From: Zunongwangia profunda SM-A87
GTDB lineage: Bacteria; Bacteroidota; Bacteroidia; Flavobacteriales; Flavobacteriaceae
Assembly: GCF_000023465.1 (NCBI RefSeq)
Contig: NC_014041.1
Location: 4,145,501-4,209,500, forward strand
Direction of reading: 5' to 3'
DNA: 64,000 nt
In this document: piece after piece, positions 10,559 through 20,005 of the stretch
How positions within the stretch are numbered: position 1 is the first letter of the stretch
Layout of the letters: each line of letters opens with the position of its first letter
The notes under the pieces: generated by a model
Seen by the model: only the letters and a program-made list of their open reading frames with translations
Databases searched by the model: none
Told to the model about the DNA's origin: nothing
Translations under genes and position numbers: made by a program

Positions 10559-11671
10559 TTAAACTTTTACCTGCTTAATACGATCGATAAATTCATCGAA
10601 CAAATAACTGGCATCGTGTGGGCCAGGACTGGCTTCTGGATGGTACTGCACAGAAAAACAGTTTTTATTCGTCATTTGCAGTCCGCCTACAGTATCATCA
10701 TTTAAACAAATATGGGTGATCTCTACATCCGGATGAGCTTCTGTAGCAGCCTTATCTACAGCAAAACCGTGATTTTGTGAAGTAATCTCCCCTTTACCTG
10801 TTTTTAAATTCTTAACAGGATGATTAATCCCTCTATGCCCATGATGCATTTTATAGGTAGGGATTCCATTTGCCAAAGCAATAATTTGATGGCCAAGACA
10901 AATTCCAAATAATGGATGATCTTTCTCTATAATATCTTTAGCCAATTGAATAGCTCCTTTTAGCGGTTGCGGATCTCCGGGTCCGTTTGATAAGAAAAAG
11001 CCATCTGGATTCCATTCACTCATCTCTTCATAACTGGCATCATAAGGAAATACTTTTACGTAAACATCGCGTTGAGCCAGATTTCTTAGAATATTTCTTT
11101 TAATACCTACATCTAAAGCAGCGACTTTATAGGTAGCATTTTCATTACCAAAATAATAGGCTTCTTTAGTAGAAACTTTAGATGCCAGCTCAAGGCCATT
11201 CATATCAGGTACTTCAGCTAATTGAGCTTTTAATCCTGCAATATTATCCACATCTGTAGAAATAATTGCGTTCATTGCTCCATTTTCACGAATATATGTC
11301 ACTAAAGCGCGTGTATCCACATCAGAAATAGCAAACAAATTATTGTCCTCTAGGAATGCTTCCAAGGTTTGATCTGCTGCTGGTCTTGATTGGTCATAAC
11401 TAAAATTTTTGCAAATTAAACCGGCAATTTTGGCTCCATCAGATTCATTTTCTTCTTCACTTGTTCCATAATTACCAATGTGCGCATTAGTTGTTACCAT
11501 TAACTGGCCAAAATACGATGGATCTGTAAAAATCTCCTGATAACCAGTCATTCCGGTATTAAAACACACTTCACCAACAGCACTACCCTCTTTGGTTCCC
11601 ACCAATTTGCCATGAAAAATGGTTCCGTCTGCTAATAAAATGATAGCTTTTTTTCTTGTTTGATATTTCAT
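10559..11671 (-). CDS. carA: carbamoyl-phosphate synthase small (glutaminase) subunit
   Basis: 370 residues. The N-terminal half has the CarA-specific 'FNTGMTGYQEIFTDPSYFGQ'. The C-terminal class I glutamine amidotransferase domain has the oxyanion motif 'FLSNGPGDP', the nucleophile in 'GICLGHQ', and the His/Glu of the triad in 'QYHPEASPGP'. The subunit supplies ammonia from glutamine to CarB for carbamoyl phosphate, feeding arginine and pyrimidine synthesis. carB is not adjacent and must lie elsewhere. The gene sits between the rplQ terminator and its own terminator. Confidence 0.97.
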   Translation of the reverse strand: MKYQTRKKAIILLADGTIFHGKLVGTKEGSAVGEVCFNTGMTGYQEIFTDPSYFGQLMVTTNAHIGNYGTSEEENESDGAKIAGLICKNFSYDQSRPAADQTLEAFLEDNNLFAISDVDTRALVTYIRENGAMNAIISTDVDNIAGLKAQLAEVPDMNGLELASKVSTKEAYYFGNENATYKVAALDVGIKRNILRNLAQRDVYVKVFPYDASYEEMSEWNPDGFFLSNGPGDPQPLKGAIQLAKDIIEKDHPLFGICLGHQIIALANGIPTYKMHHGHRGINHPVKNLKTGKGEITSQNHGFAVDKAATEAHPDVEITHICLNDDTVGGLQMTNKNCFSVQYHPEASPGPHDASYLFDEFIDRIKQVKV

Positions 11672-11730
11672 ACTAAAAAAATAATACGACCTAAATTTAA
11701 GGAATATTAAAAATGTATACTTATTAGATA

Positions 11731-11768
11731 TAAAAAAAGGACAAACCCGGTGAGTTTATCCTTTTAAA
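11731..11768 (-). terminator. intrinsic terminator after rplQ (end of alpha operon)
   Basis: A 12-bp stem (11735-11746 with 11754-11765) around a 7-nt loop. The only mismatch, C42/A58, reads as G-U on the reverse strand, so the structure favours the rplQ transcript. Seven T follow on that strand. It closes the ribosomal-protein supercluster. Confidence 0.85.
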
Positions 11769-11791
11769 AATTATTGATAGTAAAGAATCAT

Positions 11792-12286
11792 TTACTCTTC
11801 TTTTTTATCGTCTTTTTCTTCCTGCTTCTTTTCTTCAGCTTTAGGAGCCTCAGCAGTTTCAGCATTAGTCTTTTTACCCGCTCTACGAGTTGATTTCTTT
11901 TTAGCAGGCTTATTAACGTTATATGTTTCGTTAAAGTCTACTAGCTCTATCATCGCCATATCAGCGTTATCCCCTAAACGATTACCCAATTTGATAATAC
12001 GGGTATACCCCCCCGGACGATCTCCTACTTTAGGAGCTACTTCACGAAATAATTCACTTACAGCATACTTATCACGAAGTTTACTGAAAACGATTCTTCT
12101 ATTATGTGTAGTATCTTCTTTAGACTTAGTTACCAATGGCTCGATAAAAACTTTTAAAGCTTTTGCTTTAGCCACAGTAGTGTTAATGCGTTTATGCTCA
12201 ATTAGTGAAGACCCCATATTTGCCAACATCGACTTACGATGAGCGGTCTTTCTACCTAAATGATTTATTTTCTTTCCGTGTCTCAT
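11792..12286 (-). CDS. rplQ: 50S ribosomal protein bL17 with charged tail
   Basis: 164 residues. The first about 120 match bL17 ('[20 protein letters not shown]', then '[20 protein letters not shown]'), a large-subunit protein near the exit tunnel. Residues about 125-164 form a low-complexity tail of Lys, Ala and Glu that E. coli L17 (127 residues) lacks; such tails are common in Bacteroidetes L17. It is the last gene of the alpha operon, directly after rpoA. Confidence 0.97.
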   Translation of the reverse strand: MRHGKKINHLGRKTAHRKSMLANMGSSLIEHKRINTTVAKAKALKVFIEPLVTKSKEDTTHNRRIVFSKLRDKYAVSELFREVAPKVGDRPGGYTRIIKLGNRLGDNADMAMIELVDFNETYNVNKPAKKKSTRRAGKKTNAETAEAPKAEEKKQEEKDDKKEE

Positions 12287-12320
12287 TACTATTCTTTTTA
12301 GAGTAATTCACAAAAGTGAA

Positions 12321-13313
12321 TTAGTCCTTATCTAATTTATATTTTGAAAGATCCATACCAAAGTTTAATCCTTTGTTACTTACCAGCTCTTCAAGCTCTG
12401 TTAATGATTTCTTACCGAAGTTACGGAACTTCATAAGATCATTTTTATTGTAAGAAACAAGATCACCTAAGGTATCAACTTCAGCCGCTTTTAAACAATT
12501 TAATGCTCTTACCGAAAGATCCATATCCACTAATTTAGTTTTTAGCAGCTGTCTCATGTGAAGAGATTCTTCATCATAAGTTTCGGTTTGAGCTATTTCA
12601 TCAGCCTCTAACGTAATACGCTCATCAGAGAACAACATGAAATGGTGAATTAACGTCTTGGCAGCTTCAGTTAACGCATCTTTAGGATGAATAGAACCAT
12701 CACTAATAATTTCGAAAACAAGTTTTTCGTAATCAGTTTTTTGTTCTACACGATAATTTTCGATACTATATTTCACATTCTTAATTGGAGTGTAAATAGA
12801 ATCGGTAAAAATAGTGCCTAAAGGAGCATTGGCCTTTTTATTTTCTTCTGCCGGAACATAACCTCTACCCTTTTCAATAGTAATCTCCATATTGATATTA
12901 ACTTTGCTATCAAGATGGCATATTACTAATTCAGGATTAAGTACCTGAAAACCAGAAATAAATTTCTGGAAATGACCAGCGGTTAATTCTTCTTCACCAG
13001 AAACAGAAATTGTAACGGCTTCGTTATCTATTTCATCAATTTGCCTTTTGAATCTAACTTGCTTTAGATTCAATATTATTTCTGTAACATCTTCCACAAC
13101 TCCAGGAATTGTTGAGAATTCGTGATCAACGCCTTCGATACGAACCGAAGTGATCGCGAATCCCTCTAAAGATGATAACAGCACTCTTCTTAAAGCGTTA
13201 CCAACGGTTAACCCATATCCAGGCTCCAAAGGACGAAATTCAAATTTCCCTTCGAAATCTGTAGAGTCAATCATTATAACTTTATCGGGCTTCTGAAAAT
13301 TTAGTATTGCCAT
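12321..13313 (-). CDS. rpoA: DNA-directed RNA polymerase alpha subunit
   Basis: 330 residues. The N-terminal dimerisation domain starts with '[21 protein letters not shown]' style sequence. The C-terminal DNA/activator-binding domain (about residues 250-320) includes '[20 protein letters not shown]' and '[12 protein letters not shown]'. An acidic linker lies near residues 235-250. It follows rpsD by 20 bp and precedes rplQ by 34 bp, the universal alpha-operon order. Confidence 0.98.
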   Translation of the reverse strand: MAILNFQKPDKVIMIDSTDFEGKFEFRPLEPGYGLTVGNALRRVLLSSLEGFAITSVRIEGVDHEFSTIPGVVEDVTEIILNLKQVRFKRQIDEIDNEAVTISVSGEEELTAGHFQKFISGFQVLNPELVICHLDSKVNINMEITIEKGRGYVPAEENKKANAPLGTIFTDSIYTPIKNVKYSIENYRVEQKTDYEKLVFEIISDGSIHPKDALTEAAKTLIHHFMLFSDERITLEADEIAQTETYDEESLHMRQLLKTKLVDMDLSVRALNCLKAAEVDTLGDLVSYNKNDLMKFRNFGKKSLTELEELVSNKGLNFGMDLSKYKLDKD

Positions 13314-13333
13314 ATTACGACTTCTGTGAATTA

Positions 13334-13939
13334 TTATTTCGAATATAATTCGACGATGAATTGTTCATTTATGTTTTCTGGAATCTGAACTCTTCCAGGT
13401 ACAGAAACAAAAGTTCCTTGTTTTGTTTCATTATTCCAAGTAATCCATTCATAAACATTGCTATTATTAGCTAACGAATCCTGAACTACCTGTAGAGATT
13501 TAGATTTCTCTCTTACTCCAACAACATCACCAGCTTTCAATTGGTAAGAAGGAATATTTACTAACTCTCCATTTACGGTTATATGTCTGTGAGAAACAAG
13601 CTGTCTAGCCGCTCTTCTTGATGGAGCAACACCTAATCTAAAGACAACGTTATCTAACCTTGATTCACAAAGCTGAAGTAAAACCTCACCGGTAATCCCT
13701 TGAGATCTTGTAGCTTTTTCAAACATGTTTCTAAACTGACGCTCTAATATACCATACGTATATTTTGCTTTTTGCTTTTCCATTAACTGGATAGCATACT
13801 CAGATTTCTTACCTCTACGACGGTTATTACCATGCTGTCCTGGAGGATAATTTCTTTTTTCGAAAGATTTGTCATCTCCGAATATAGCCTCGCCAAATTT
13901 ACGAGCTATTTTAGTCTTAGGACCAGTATATCTTGCCAT
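13334..13939 (-). CDS. rpsD: 30S ribosomal protein uS4
   Basis: 201 residues. The primary 16S rRNA binder opens with '[21 protein letters not shown]'. The S4 RNA-binding domain spans about residues 90-155, with '[20 protein letters not shown]'. uS4 is a known autoregulator in several bacteria. An unusually long gap (85 bp) with a strong hairpin lies just before this gene, listed separately. Confidence 0.98.
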   Translation of the reverse strand: MARYTGPKTKIARKFGEAIFGDDKSFEKRNYPPGQHGNNRRRGKKSEYAIQLMEKQKAKYTYGILERQFRNMFEKATRSQGITGEVLLQLCESRLDNVVFRLGVAPSRRAARQLVSHRHITVNGELVNIPSYQLKAGDVVGVREKSKSLQVVQDSLANNSNVYEWITWNNETKQGTFVSVPGRVQIPENINEQFIVELYSK

Positions 13940-13954
13940 TTAAAAATGATTTAT

Positions 13955-14009
13955 AGAGAGGGATTATGAATTAAGGCATACGTCCTTCGATAATCGTAAT
14001 TTCCTCTCT
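13955..14009 (-). promoter_or_regulatory. hairpin in the rpsK-rpsD gap, candidate uS4-responsive leader
   Basis: Reading the reverse strand from 14009 to 13955, three nested pairings are visible: AGAGAGG with CCTCTCT at the base, GATTAT with ATAATC in the middle after a 7-nt bulge, and AAGG with CCTT around a 7-nt loop. The structure ends 15 nt before the rpsD ATG, so it could cover the initiation region. No T-run follows, so it is not an ordinary terminator. Other genes in this cluster are mostly 2-20 bp apart, which makes the 85-bp gap stand out. A regulatory role is inference. Confidence 0.5.
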
Positions 14010-14024
14010 TAATTATATAATTAA

Positions 14025-14417
14025 TTATACTCTACGTCTTTTAGGAGGACGACATCCATTATGTGGAAGTGGAGTAACATCAACGATTTCAGTTACTTCG
14101 ATACCACTATTATGGATAGATCTGATAGCTGATTCTCTACCATTACCAGGCCCCTTAACATAAACTTTAACTTTACGAAGACCAGCTTCATGAGCTACTT
14201 TAGAAGCATCTTCAGATGCCAATTGAGCAGCATAAGGAGTATTTTTCTTAGATCCTCTAAATCCCATTTTACCGGCTGATGACCAAGAAATAACATCTCC
14301 TTTTTTATTTGTCAAAGAAATGATAATATTATTAAAAGAAGCAGTAACATGAGCTTCTCCAATAGACTCAACGTTTACTTTACGTTTCTTTTGAGCAGTT
14401 TTTGTTGACTTTGCCAT
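14025..14417 (-). CDS. rpsK: 30S ribosomal protein uS11
   Basis: 130 residues. Conserved '[20 protein letters not shown]' and the C-terminal '[18 protein letters not shown]' identify uS11, a platform protein near the mRNA exit. It lies 8 bp after rpsM and is followed by the 85-bp gap before rpsD. Confidence 0.98.
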   Translation of the reverse strand: MAKSTKTAQKKRKVNVESIGEAHVTASFNNIIISLTNKKGDVISWSSAGKMGFRGSKKNTPYAAQLASEDASKVAHEAGLRKVKVYVKGPGNGRESAIRSIHNSGIEVTEIVDVTPLPHNGCRPPKRRRV

Positions 14418-14425
14418 ATTACTTA

Positions 14426-14800
14426 TTATTTAGTTGCTTTTTTCTTATTAGCAACAGTTTTTCTTCTTCCTTTTCTAGTTCTAGAGTTGTTTTTAGTTCT
14501 CTGACCTCTTAAAGGTAATCCAGATCTATGACGAATACCTCTGTAACATCCAATATCCATTAGACGTTTGATACTCATTTGAACTTCAGTACGTAATTCT
14601 CCTTCGATTGTGTAGTTACCTACCGCTTCACGGATACGACCAATTTCATCATCGTTCCAATCTGAAACTTTCTTACTTTCATCAACTTTAGCTTCAGCAA
14701 GTATTTCCTGAGCCCTGCTTTTGCCAATTCCGAAGATATAGGTCAATGCTATAACTCCTCGCTTTTGTTTAGGTATATCTACCCCTGCAATTCTTGCCAT
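14426..14800 (-). CDS. rpsM: 30S ribosomal protein uS13
   Basis: 124 residues. '[20 protein letters not shown]' and '[20 protein letters not shown]' are diagnostic of uS13, which contacts P-site tRNA and the central intersubunit bridge. It starts 2 bp after the rpmJ stop. Confidence 0.98.
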   Translation of the reverse strand: MARIAGVDIPKQKRGVIALTYIFGIGKSRAQEILAEAKVDESKKVSDWNDDEIGRIREAVGNYTIEGELRTEVQMSIKRLMDIGCYRGIRHRSGLPLRGQRTKNNSRTRKGRRKTVANKKKATK

Positions 14801-14802
14801 AA

Positions 14803-14919
14803 TTAGCCTTGTCTTTGTTTAAATCTAGGATTCTTTTTGTTAATCACGTAAAGGCGCCCTTTTCTGCGAACTATCTTGCAGTCGGCACTTCTTTTCTTTA
14901 TTGATGCTCTAACTTTCAT
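14803..14919 (-). CDS. rpmJ: 50S ribosomal protein bL36, zinc-free form
   Basis: 38 residues from ATG at 14919: begins [19 protein letters not shown] and ends NPRFKQRQG, diagnostic of bL36. The zinc ligands of the classic form (C-x2-C ... C-x4-H) are missing: only Cys14 remains, and the later positions are Val, Asn and Phe. This is therefore a zinc-independent (C-minus) L36. It lies between infA and rpsM as in other bacteria. Confidence 0.97.
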   Translation of the reverse strand: MKVRASIKKRSADCKIVRRKGRLYVINKKNPRFKQRQG

Positions 14920-14946
14920 CTTTCTAAATTTTTATAACGCCAGATG

Positions 14947-15005
14947 CAAAAATAAAATTTACATAAGGCTTATTTGCCTAATAATTTTTTCAGTGTGCAA
15001 AAGTA
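14947..15005 (-). promoter_or_regulatory. candidate internal promoter(s) for rpmJ-rpsM-rpsK-rpsD-rpoA-rplQ
   Basis: Two exact matches to the Bacteroidetes -7 box TAnnTTTG face rpmJ: TACTTTTG at 15005-14998 and TATTTTTG at 14954-14947. Neither has a clear TTTG -33 box at the right spacing (only TTAAGC-like sequence), so strength is uncertain. This 118-bp infA-rpmJ gap is the widest between secY and rpsK. A separate alpha-operon promoter here is plausible. Confidence 0.45.
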
Positions 15006-15020
15006 AGGAAAAAATTATTA
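14979..15020 (-). repeat. 13-bp perfect inverted repeat between infA and rpmJ
   Basis: TAATAATTTTTTC (14979-14991) is repeated as its exact reverse complement at 15008-15020, with a 16-nt spacer. The spacer contains the TACTTTTG promoter-like box. A read-through transcript from infA could form a 13-bp AU-rich hairpin; alternatively the DNA may be a dimeric operator around a promoter. Confidence 0.6.
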
Positions 15021-15037
15021 ATAGCTTAATTTACTTC

Positions 15038-15253
15038 TTAGTATCTGTAAGTTATGCGCGCCTTACTTAAATCATAAGGGCTCATTTCCAATTTCACCTT
15101 ATCGCCGGGTAGTAATTTAATATAATGCATACGCATTTTACCCGAGATATGAGCAGTCACAACGTGACCGTTTTCTAACTCTACACGAAACATTGCATTA
15201 GACAATGCTTCGATAATCGTTCCATCTTGTTCAATTGCTGGTTGCTTTGCCAT
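15038..15253 (-). CDS. infA: translation initiation factor IF-1
   Basis: 71 residues with an S1/OB fold: '[20 protein letters not shown]' and '[19 protein letters not shown]' are IF-1 signatures. IF-1 binds the 30S A site during initiation. It starts 2 bp after secY; adk and map, which often lie between secY and infA in other bacteria, are absent here. Confidence 0.98.
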   Translation of the reverse strand: MAKQPAIEQDGTIIEALSNAMFRVELENGHVVTAHISGKMRMHYIKLLPGDKVKLEMSPYDLSKARITYRY

Positions 15254-15255
15254 AA

Positions 15256-16590
15256 TTAAGCTACTGCTTTTCTATTTTTACCTGTTTTCATTAATCCGTC
15301 ATAGTGTCTATTCAACAAATAAGAATTTACCTGCTGCATAGTATCGATTGCAACTCCAACTAAAATTAATAGAGAGGTACCTCCAAAAAACAGTGCCCAT
15401 CCTTGTTGAACACCTAACAACTTCACAATTATCGCAGGAAAAATGGCAATAATTGCTAAAAATACAGATCCAGGAAGTGTAATTTGTGACATGATTCGAT
15501 CTAAATACTCTGCAGTCTCAGAACCTGGGCGAATACCCGGTATAAATCCTCCACTACGTTTAAGATCATCTGCCATTTTATTTGTTGGTACTGTAATCGC
15601 AGTATAGAAATAAGTAAATACAATAATCAATAATGCGAAAACTAAATTATACCAAAAACCAAATATATCACTAAATGCAGCAGTCACACCTTGCGCTGCA
15701 TCAGAATCTGAAAGACCGGCCAAAGCTACTGGGATAAACATAATAGCCTGAGCAAATATAATTGGCATTACACCTGAAGCATTAAGCTTAAGAGGTATAT
15801 ATTGTCTTGAACCAAATACATTTTTCTCATAGCCACCAGTAGCAGACCTTCTGGCATACTGTACAGGTATTTGGCGAACAGCCATTACCAACATTACAGC
15901 AGCTAGAATAATCGCAAACCAAATAGCCAACTCGATCAATACCATAATAAGTCCGCCACTACCATCAAACCTAGAGACAAATTCCTGAAGGAATGCTTTA
16001 GGTAGATTGGCAATAATACCTACCATAATTAATAGAGAAATACCATTACCAATTCCTTTATCTGTAATCTTCTCTCCAAGCCACATAGCGAAAATCGTTC
16101 CTGTAGTAAGGATAATCACAGAAGAAACAATAAAGGATAAACTATCTCCTAATAAAAAAGCATTTTGTGGCAAGGTATTAAACAGATTATAAATATAACC
16201 TGGTCCCTGAACTAAGGTAATTGCTATGGTTAACCATCTGGTAATTTGGTTTATCTTTTTACGACCACTCTCCCCTTCTTTTTGAAGCTTTTGCAAATAA
16301 GGAATTGCAATCCCCATAAGCTGAACAACAATAGAAGCTGAGATGTATGGCATAATACCTAGCGCAAAAATAGAGGCATTAGAAAAAGCACCTCCTGTGA
16401 AAGCGTTAAGTAAACCTAATAAACCGCTATCTGTCTGATTAGCTAAGTTCGCTAACTGACTGGCATCTATCCCAGGAAGTACAACCTGAGTTCCAAAACG
16501 ATAAACTAAAAGTAAACCGAGGGAAACTAAAATACGGTTTTTTAGTTCCTCGATTTTCCATATATTTTTTATAGTATTGATGAATTTCAT
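15256..16590 (-). CDS. secY: preprotein translocase subunit SecY
   Basis: 444 residues with ten membrane spans. Conserved features are '[11 protein letters not shown]', the plug/TM2 region '[20 protein letters not shown]', and '[19 protein letters not shown]' in the cytosolic loop that contacts SecA and the ribosome. It forms the inner-membrane protein-conducting channel. Its place after rplO is the standard spc-operon order. Confidence 0.98.
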   Translation of the reverse strand: MKFINTIKNIWKIEELKNRILVSLGLLLVYRFGTQVVLPGIDASQLANLANQTDSGLLGLLNAFTGGAFSNASIFALGIMPYISASIVVQLMGIAIPYLQKLQKEGESGRKKINQITRWLTIAITLVQGPGYIYNLFNTLPQNAFLLGDSLSFIVSSVIILTTGTIFAMWLGEKITDKGIGNGISLLIMVGIIANLPKAFLQEFVSRFDGSGGLIMVLIELAIWFAIILAAVMLVMAVRQIPVQYARRSATGGYEKNVFGSRQYIPLKLNASGVMPIIFAQAIMFIPVALAGLSDSDAAQGVTAAFSDIFGFWYNLVFALLIIVFTYFYTAITVPTNKMADDLKRSGGFIPGIRPGSETAEYLDRIMSQITLPGSVFLAIIAIFPAIIVKLLGVQQGWALFFGGTSLLILVGVAIDTMQQVNSYLLNRHYDGLMKTGKNRKAVA

Positions 16591-16601
16591 TTGGCTATCT
16601 A

Positions 16602-17054
16602 TTATAAAGTAACAACTTCACCTCCTGCAGCTTCAATAGCTTCCTTGCCTGAGGCCGTAAATTTATGAACAGATACTTTTAATTTAGCCTTTAATTCACC
16701 TCTACCTAAGATTTTAACTAGCTCATTCTTTCCAGCTAAACCGTTCTCCACAAGTACACTTAGGTCTACCGTATCTTTAACTTTACCATTATCTACTAAT
16801 GTTTGTAAAGTATCTAAGTTAATACCCTGGTATTCTTTACGGTTTCTGTTGTTAAAACCAAATTTTGGCACACGGCGTTGAAGTGGCATTTGCCCTCCTT
16901 CAAAACCTATCTTCTTAGAGTAACCAGAACGTGATTTAGCCCCTTTGTGACCACGAGTAGCGGTACCACCTTTACCGGATCCTTCTCCACGGCCAACACG
17001 TTTATTGTTACTTTTAACTGAACCTTTTGCAGGTTTTAAGTTACTTAAATCCAT
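16602..17054 (-). CDS. rplO: 50S ribosomal protein uL15
   Basis: 150 residues. The Gly/Lys/Arg-rich N-terminus 'RVGRGEGSGKGGTATRGHKG' and 'FEGGQMPLQRRVPKFGF' identify uL15, which assembles late around 23S rRNA. It is placed between rpmD and secY. Confidence 0.98.
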   Translation of the reverse strand: MDLSNLKPAKGSVKSNNKRVGRGEGSGKGGTATRGHKGAKSRSGYSKKIGFEGGQMPLQRRVPKFGFNNRNRKEYQGINLDTLQTLVDNGKVKDTVDLSVLVENGLAGKNELVKILGRGELKAKLKVSVHKFTASGKEAIEAAGGEVVTL

Positions 17055-17063
17055 GTAAACCTA

Positions 17064-17246
17064 TTATTTTGTTTCTTCTACAGAAACTAAGTGTTTAACT
17101 TTATTTATCATACCAAGGATGTTTGGTGTATCCTGGTGCTCTACAGTATGTCCTATTTTTCTAAGACCTAGTGCTTCTAAAACTCTTTTTTGATTCTGAG
17201 TTCTATTAATTGCACTTTTTACTTTAGTTACCTTTATTTTTGCCAT
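17064..17246 (-). CDS. rpmD: 50S ribosomal protein uL30
   Basis: 60 residues from ATG at 17246 ([15 protein letters not shown]). An in-frame extension to 17318 would run into rpsE and lacks L30 similarity, so the inner start is chosen. '[20 protein letters not shown]' is the L30 core motif. It starts 13 bp past rpsE. Confidence 0.97.
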   Translation of the reverse strand: MAKIKVTKVKSAINRTQNQKRVLEALGLRKIGHTVEHQDTPNILGMINKVKHLVSVEETK

Positions 17247-17259
17247 CTTATCCCTGATT

Positions 17260-17784
17260 TTATCCTTTGAAAAGTTTTTCCAACGTGATACCTCTTTGCT
17301 TAGCCACGGTATCTGCACTTCTTAATTGTAATAGTGCATCAAAAGTAGCCTTCACAACATTATGAGGGTTAGAAGAACCTTGATTCTTAGAAAGTACATC
17401 ATGTACTCCTACAGACTCCAGTACGGCACGAATCGCACCACCGGCAATAATCCCTGTACCAGTTGCAGCAGGTAATAGTAAAACTCTTGCTCCACCATAT
17501 TTACCTTTTTGCTCGTGTGGTAAAGTTCCTTTATGTAAAGGAATACGTACCAAATTCTTTTTTGCATCTTCAACGGCTTTTGAAATAGCATCGGCAACCT
17601 CTTTTGATTTACCTAAACCTTGTCCAACAACACCATTTTCGTCACCAACTACTACAATTGCAGAGAAACCAAATGCTCTACCACCTTTAGTAACCTTAGT
17701 AACACGTTGCACTCCTACCAAACGATCTTTAAGTTCAAGACCTCCTGGTTTTACATGTTCTACGTTTTTATAATCTTGATACAT
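17260..17784 (-). CDS. rpsE: 30S ribosomal protein uS5
   Basis: 174 residues. The dsRNA-binding N-terminal domain contains '[20 protein letters not shown]' followed by '[15 protein letters not shown]'. The C-terminal domain contains '[20 protein letters not shown]'. uS5 contributes to decoding fidelity and helicase activity at the mRNA entry. Confidence 0.98.
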   Translation of the reverse strand: MYQDYKNVEHVKPGGLELKDRLVGVQRVTKVTKGGRAFGFSAIVVVGDENGVVGQGLGKSKEVADAISKAVEDAKKNLVRIPLHKGTLPHEQKGKYGGARVLLLPAATGTGIIAGGAIRAVLESVGVHDVLSKNQGSSNPHNVVKATFDALLQLRSADTVAKQRGITLEKLFKG

Positions 17785-17790
17785 ATCTTC

Positions 17791-18147
17791 TTAGAATTTT
17801 AGTCCTCCTTCACGAGCACCTTCTGCTAATGATTTAACTCTACCGTGATACAAGTACCCCCCTCTATCGAAAGAAATAGTTTCAACTCCGGCTTTTTTCG
17901 CTCTATCTGCTAAATTTTTACCTACTAACTCAGCAATATCACTTTTAGTACCTGAAGCATCTTTTACTTCCTTATCTCTAGAAGAAGCTGCAGCTAAAGT
18001 TTTACCAGCTACATCGTCTATAATCTGAGCATAAATTTCTTTATTACTTCTATATACAGACAATCTTGGACGGCTTTCAGTTCCGCTAATATTCTTTCGA
18101 ATACGCTTTCTTATCTTTAATCTTCTTTTTTCTTTTGAAAATGCCAT
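17791..18147 (-). CDS. rplR: 50S ribosomal protein uL18
   Basis: 118 residues. The basic N-terminus '[20 protein letters not shown]' and '[20 protein letters not shown]' identify uL18, the 5S rRNA binder; the end '[20 protein letters not shown]' is also diagnostic. It lies 12 bp after rplF. Confidence 0.98.
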   Translation of the reverse strand: MAFSKEKRRLKIRKRIRKNISGTESRPRLSVYRSNKEIYAQIIDDVAGKTLAAASSRDKEVKDASGTKSDIAELVGKNLADRAKKAGVETISFDRGGYLYHGRVKSLAEGAREGGLKF

Positions 18148-18159
18148 AACTAAACTTTA

Positions 18160-18702
18160 TTAAGCTGATTTACCTGCTTTTCTTCTAATTATTTCTCCTT
18201 TAAATTTAATACCTTTTCCTTTATAAGGTTCTGGTACTCTGAAAGAACGAATCTTTGCAGCAACTTGTCCTAAAAGCTGTTTGTCATGAGAAGTAAGTTT
18301 AACAACCGGATTTTTCCCTTTTTCTGATATTGTTTCAACTTTAACCTCTGGAGCTAAATCTATAACAATATTATGGGAGTACCCAACAGCTAAATCTAAT
18401 TTTTGTCCCTGATTGGAAGCTCTATAACCAACACCTACTAATTCTAACTCTTTAGTAAATCCATTAGTTACTCCTTCAATCATATTATTTACTAACGCAC
18501 GATATAAACCATGCTTAGCTTTTTGATCACTTTTCTCAGAAGAACGCTCAAAAGATATTACATTATCTTCTACATTAACCTCAATATCGTTAATTTCTTG
18601 CTTAAGCTCTCCTAATTTTCCTTTTACCGTTACAAAACCATCTTTAAAGTCTACATTAACACCTTCTGGAATTGTAATTGGGCTTTTACCTATTCTTGAC
18701 AT
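18160..18702 (-). CDS. rplF: 50S ribosomal protein uL6
   Basis: 180 residues. 'MSRIGKSPITIPEGV' at the start and the C-terminal 'PEPYKGKGIKFKGEIIRRKA' are uL6 hallmarks. The protein lies near the factor-binding site. It starts 18 bp after rpsH. Confidence 0.98.
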   Translation of the reverse strand: MSRIGKSPITIPEGVNVDFKDGFVTVKGKLGELKQEINDIEVNVEDNVISFERSSEKSDQKAKHGLYRALVNNMIEGVTNGFTKELELVGVGYRASNQGQKLDLAVGYSHNIVIDLAPEVKVETISEKGKNPVVKLTSHDKQLLGQVAAKIRSFRVPEPYKGKGIKFKGEIIRRKAGKSA

Positions 18703-18720
18703 TTCTTGTTATTTTAAGAA

Positions 18721-19119
18721 TTAGTAAACGTAACACAATACTTCACCACCAACATTCTCTGTTCTGGCCTGCTTATCTGTCATTACTCCGTGAGAAGTAC
18801 TAATGATTGCAATACCTAAACCATTTAAAATACGTGGTAATTCTCCAGCACCGGCATATTTACGTAAACCAGGTTTACTTATCCTCTGAATATCTTTTAT
18901 TACAGAGTCTTTGGTATCTCTATCGTATTTAAGAGCTATTTTGATAGTACCTTGCGCGGTATTATCTTCAAACTTGTAACTTAAGATATATCCCTGATCG
19001 AATAAAATCTTAGTAATTTCTTTTTTAACGTTAGAAGCAGGAATTTCAACAACCCTGTGGTTTGCTGCTACCGCATTTCTAATACGCGTTAAAAAATCTG
19101 CAATTGGATCTGTATTCAT
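18721..19119 (-). CDS. rpsH: 30S ribosomal protein uS8
   Basis: 132 residues. '[13 protein letters not shown]' at the start and '[20 protein letters not shown]' at the end are diagnostic. uS8 binds 16S helix 21 and is the spc-operon autoregulator in E. coli. A 59-bp gap with a strong hairpin precedes it here, listed separately. Confidence 0.98.
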   Translation of the reverse strand: MNTDPIADFLTRIRNAVAANHRVVEIPASNVKKEITKILFDQGYILSYKFEDNTAQGTIKIALKYDRDTKDSVIKDIQRISKPGLRKYAGAGELPRILNGLGIAIISTSHGVMTDKQARTENVGGEVLCYVY

Positions 19120-19133
19120 TTATATTAATTTGC

Positions 19134-19168
19134 GATTATGGTTTTCCTATACTATGGAACCTATAATC
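19134..19168 (-). promoter_or_regulatory. hairpin in the rpsN-rpsH gap, candidate uS8-responsive leader
   Basis: On the reverse strand GATTAT pairs with ATAATC, then after one bulged A GGTT pairs with AACC, then CC with GG, around an ATAGTATA loop. The stem ends 14 nt upstream of the rpsH ATG. No T-run follows. It occupies most of the 59-bp gap in a cluster where gaps are usually under 20 bp. A uS8 repressor site is inference, based on position and on uS8 autoregulation elsewhere. Confidence 0.45.
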
Positions 19169-19178
19169 AATTTATAAT

Positions 19179-19448
19179 TTACCAACTAGCCTTTTTAACT
19201 CCTGGGATAAGACCGTTATTAGCCATTTCTCTAAACATTACACGAGAAACACCAAATTGTCTCATATACCCCTTTGGTCTACCAGTTAGCTTACAACGAT
19301 TATGCAAACGTACTGGAGAAGAGTTTTTTGGTAATTTTTGTAATGCCTCATAATCGCCAGCTTCTTTTAAAGCTTTCCTTTTTTCAGCATATTTATCTAC
19401 CAATTTTTGTCTCTTCACCTCACGGGCTTTCATTGATTCTTTAGCCAT
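19179..19448 (-). CDS. rpsN: 30S ribosomal protein uS14, zinc-free form
   Basis: 89 residues, the long type. '[20 protein letters not shown]' and '[20 protein letters not shown]' identify uS14. The zinc-ribbon C-x2-C ... C-x2-C of the short form is absent (a single Cys in NRCKLTG). It lies between rplE and rpsH. Confidence 0.98.
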   Translation of the reverse strand: MAKESMKAREVKRQKLVDKYAEKRKALKEAGDYEALQKLPKNSSPVRLHNRCKLTGRPKGYMRQFGVSRVMFREMANNGLIPGVKKASW

Positions 19449-19451
19449 GTT

Positions 19452-20003
19452 TTAATTCTTTTTAAAAGGTAAACCTAGTTCAGTTAATAAAGATTTCGCT
19501 TCTTTATCAGTATCAGCAGTAGTAACGAAAGTAATATCCATACCTGCGATTCTATTCACAGCATCGATATCAATTTCAGGAAAAATAATTTGCTCAGTAA
19601 TACCTAAGTTATAATTTCCCCTACCATCAAAACCGTTAGCTTTAATCCCATCAAAATCACGTACACGTGGAAGTGCAGAGGTAATTAATCTATCTAAAAA
19701 TTCGTACATTCTATAACCGCGTAAAGTAACTTTTGCACCAATTGGCATTCCCTTACGAAGTTTAAATGTAGCAACGTCTTTCTTGGAAATAGTTGCAACT
19801 GCTTTTTGACCAGTAATAGCTGTTAACTCATCTACTGCATGATCAATTAACTTTTTATCAGCAACAGCACCTCCAACTCCTCGGCTTATAACGATTTTCT
19901 TAAGCTTAGGCACTTCCATTACATTGCTGTAACTATATTCTTCTACAAGAGATGATTTAATTTTATCATCATACTCTTTTCTAAGTCTTGGTACGTATGC
20001 CAT
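19452..20003 (-). CDS. rplE: 50S ribosomal protein uL5
   Basis: 183 residues. '[20 protein letters not shown]' and '[20 protein letters not shown]' identify uL5, the 5S rRNA/central protuberance protein that contacts P-site tRNA. The gene starts 2 bp after rplX. Confidence 0.98.
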   Translation of the reverse strand: MAYVPRLRKEYDDKIKSSLVEEYSYSNVMEVPKLKKIVISRGVGGAVADKKLIDHAVDELTAITGQKAVATISKKDVATFKLRKGMPIGAKVTLRGYRMYEFLDRLITSALPRVRDFDGIKANGFDGRGNYNLGITEQIIFPEIDIDAVNRIAGMDITFVTTADTDKEAKSLLTELGLPFKKN

Positions 20004-20005
20004 AA

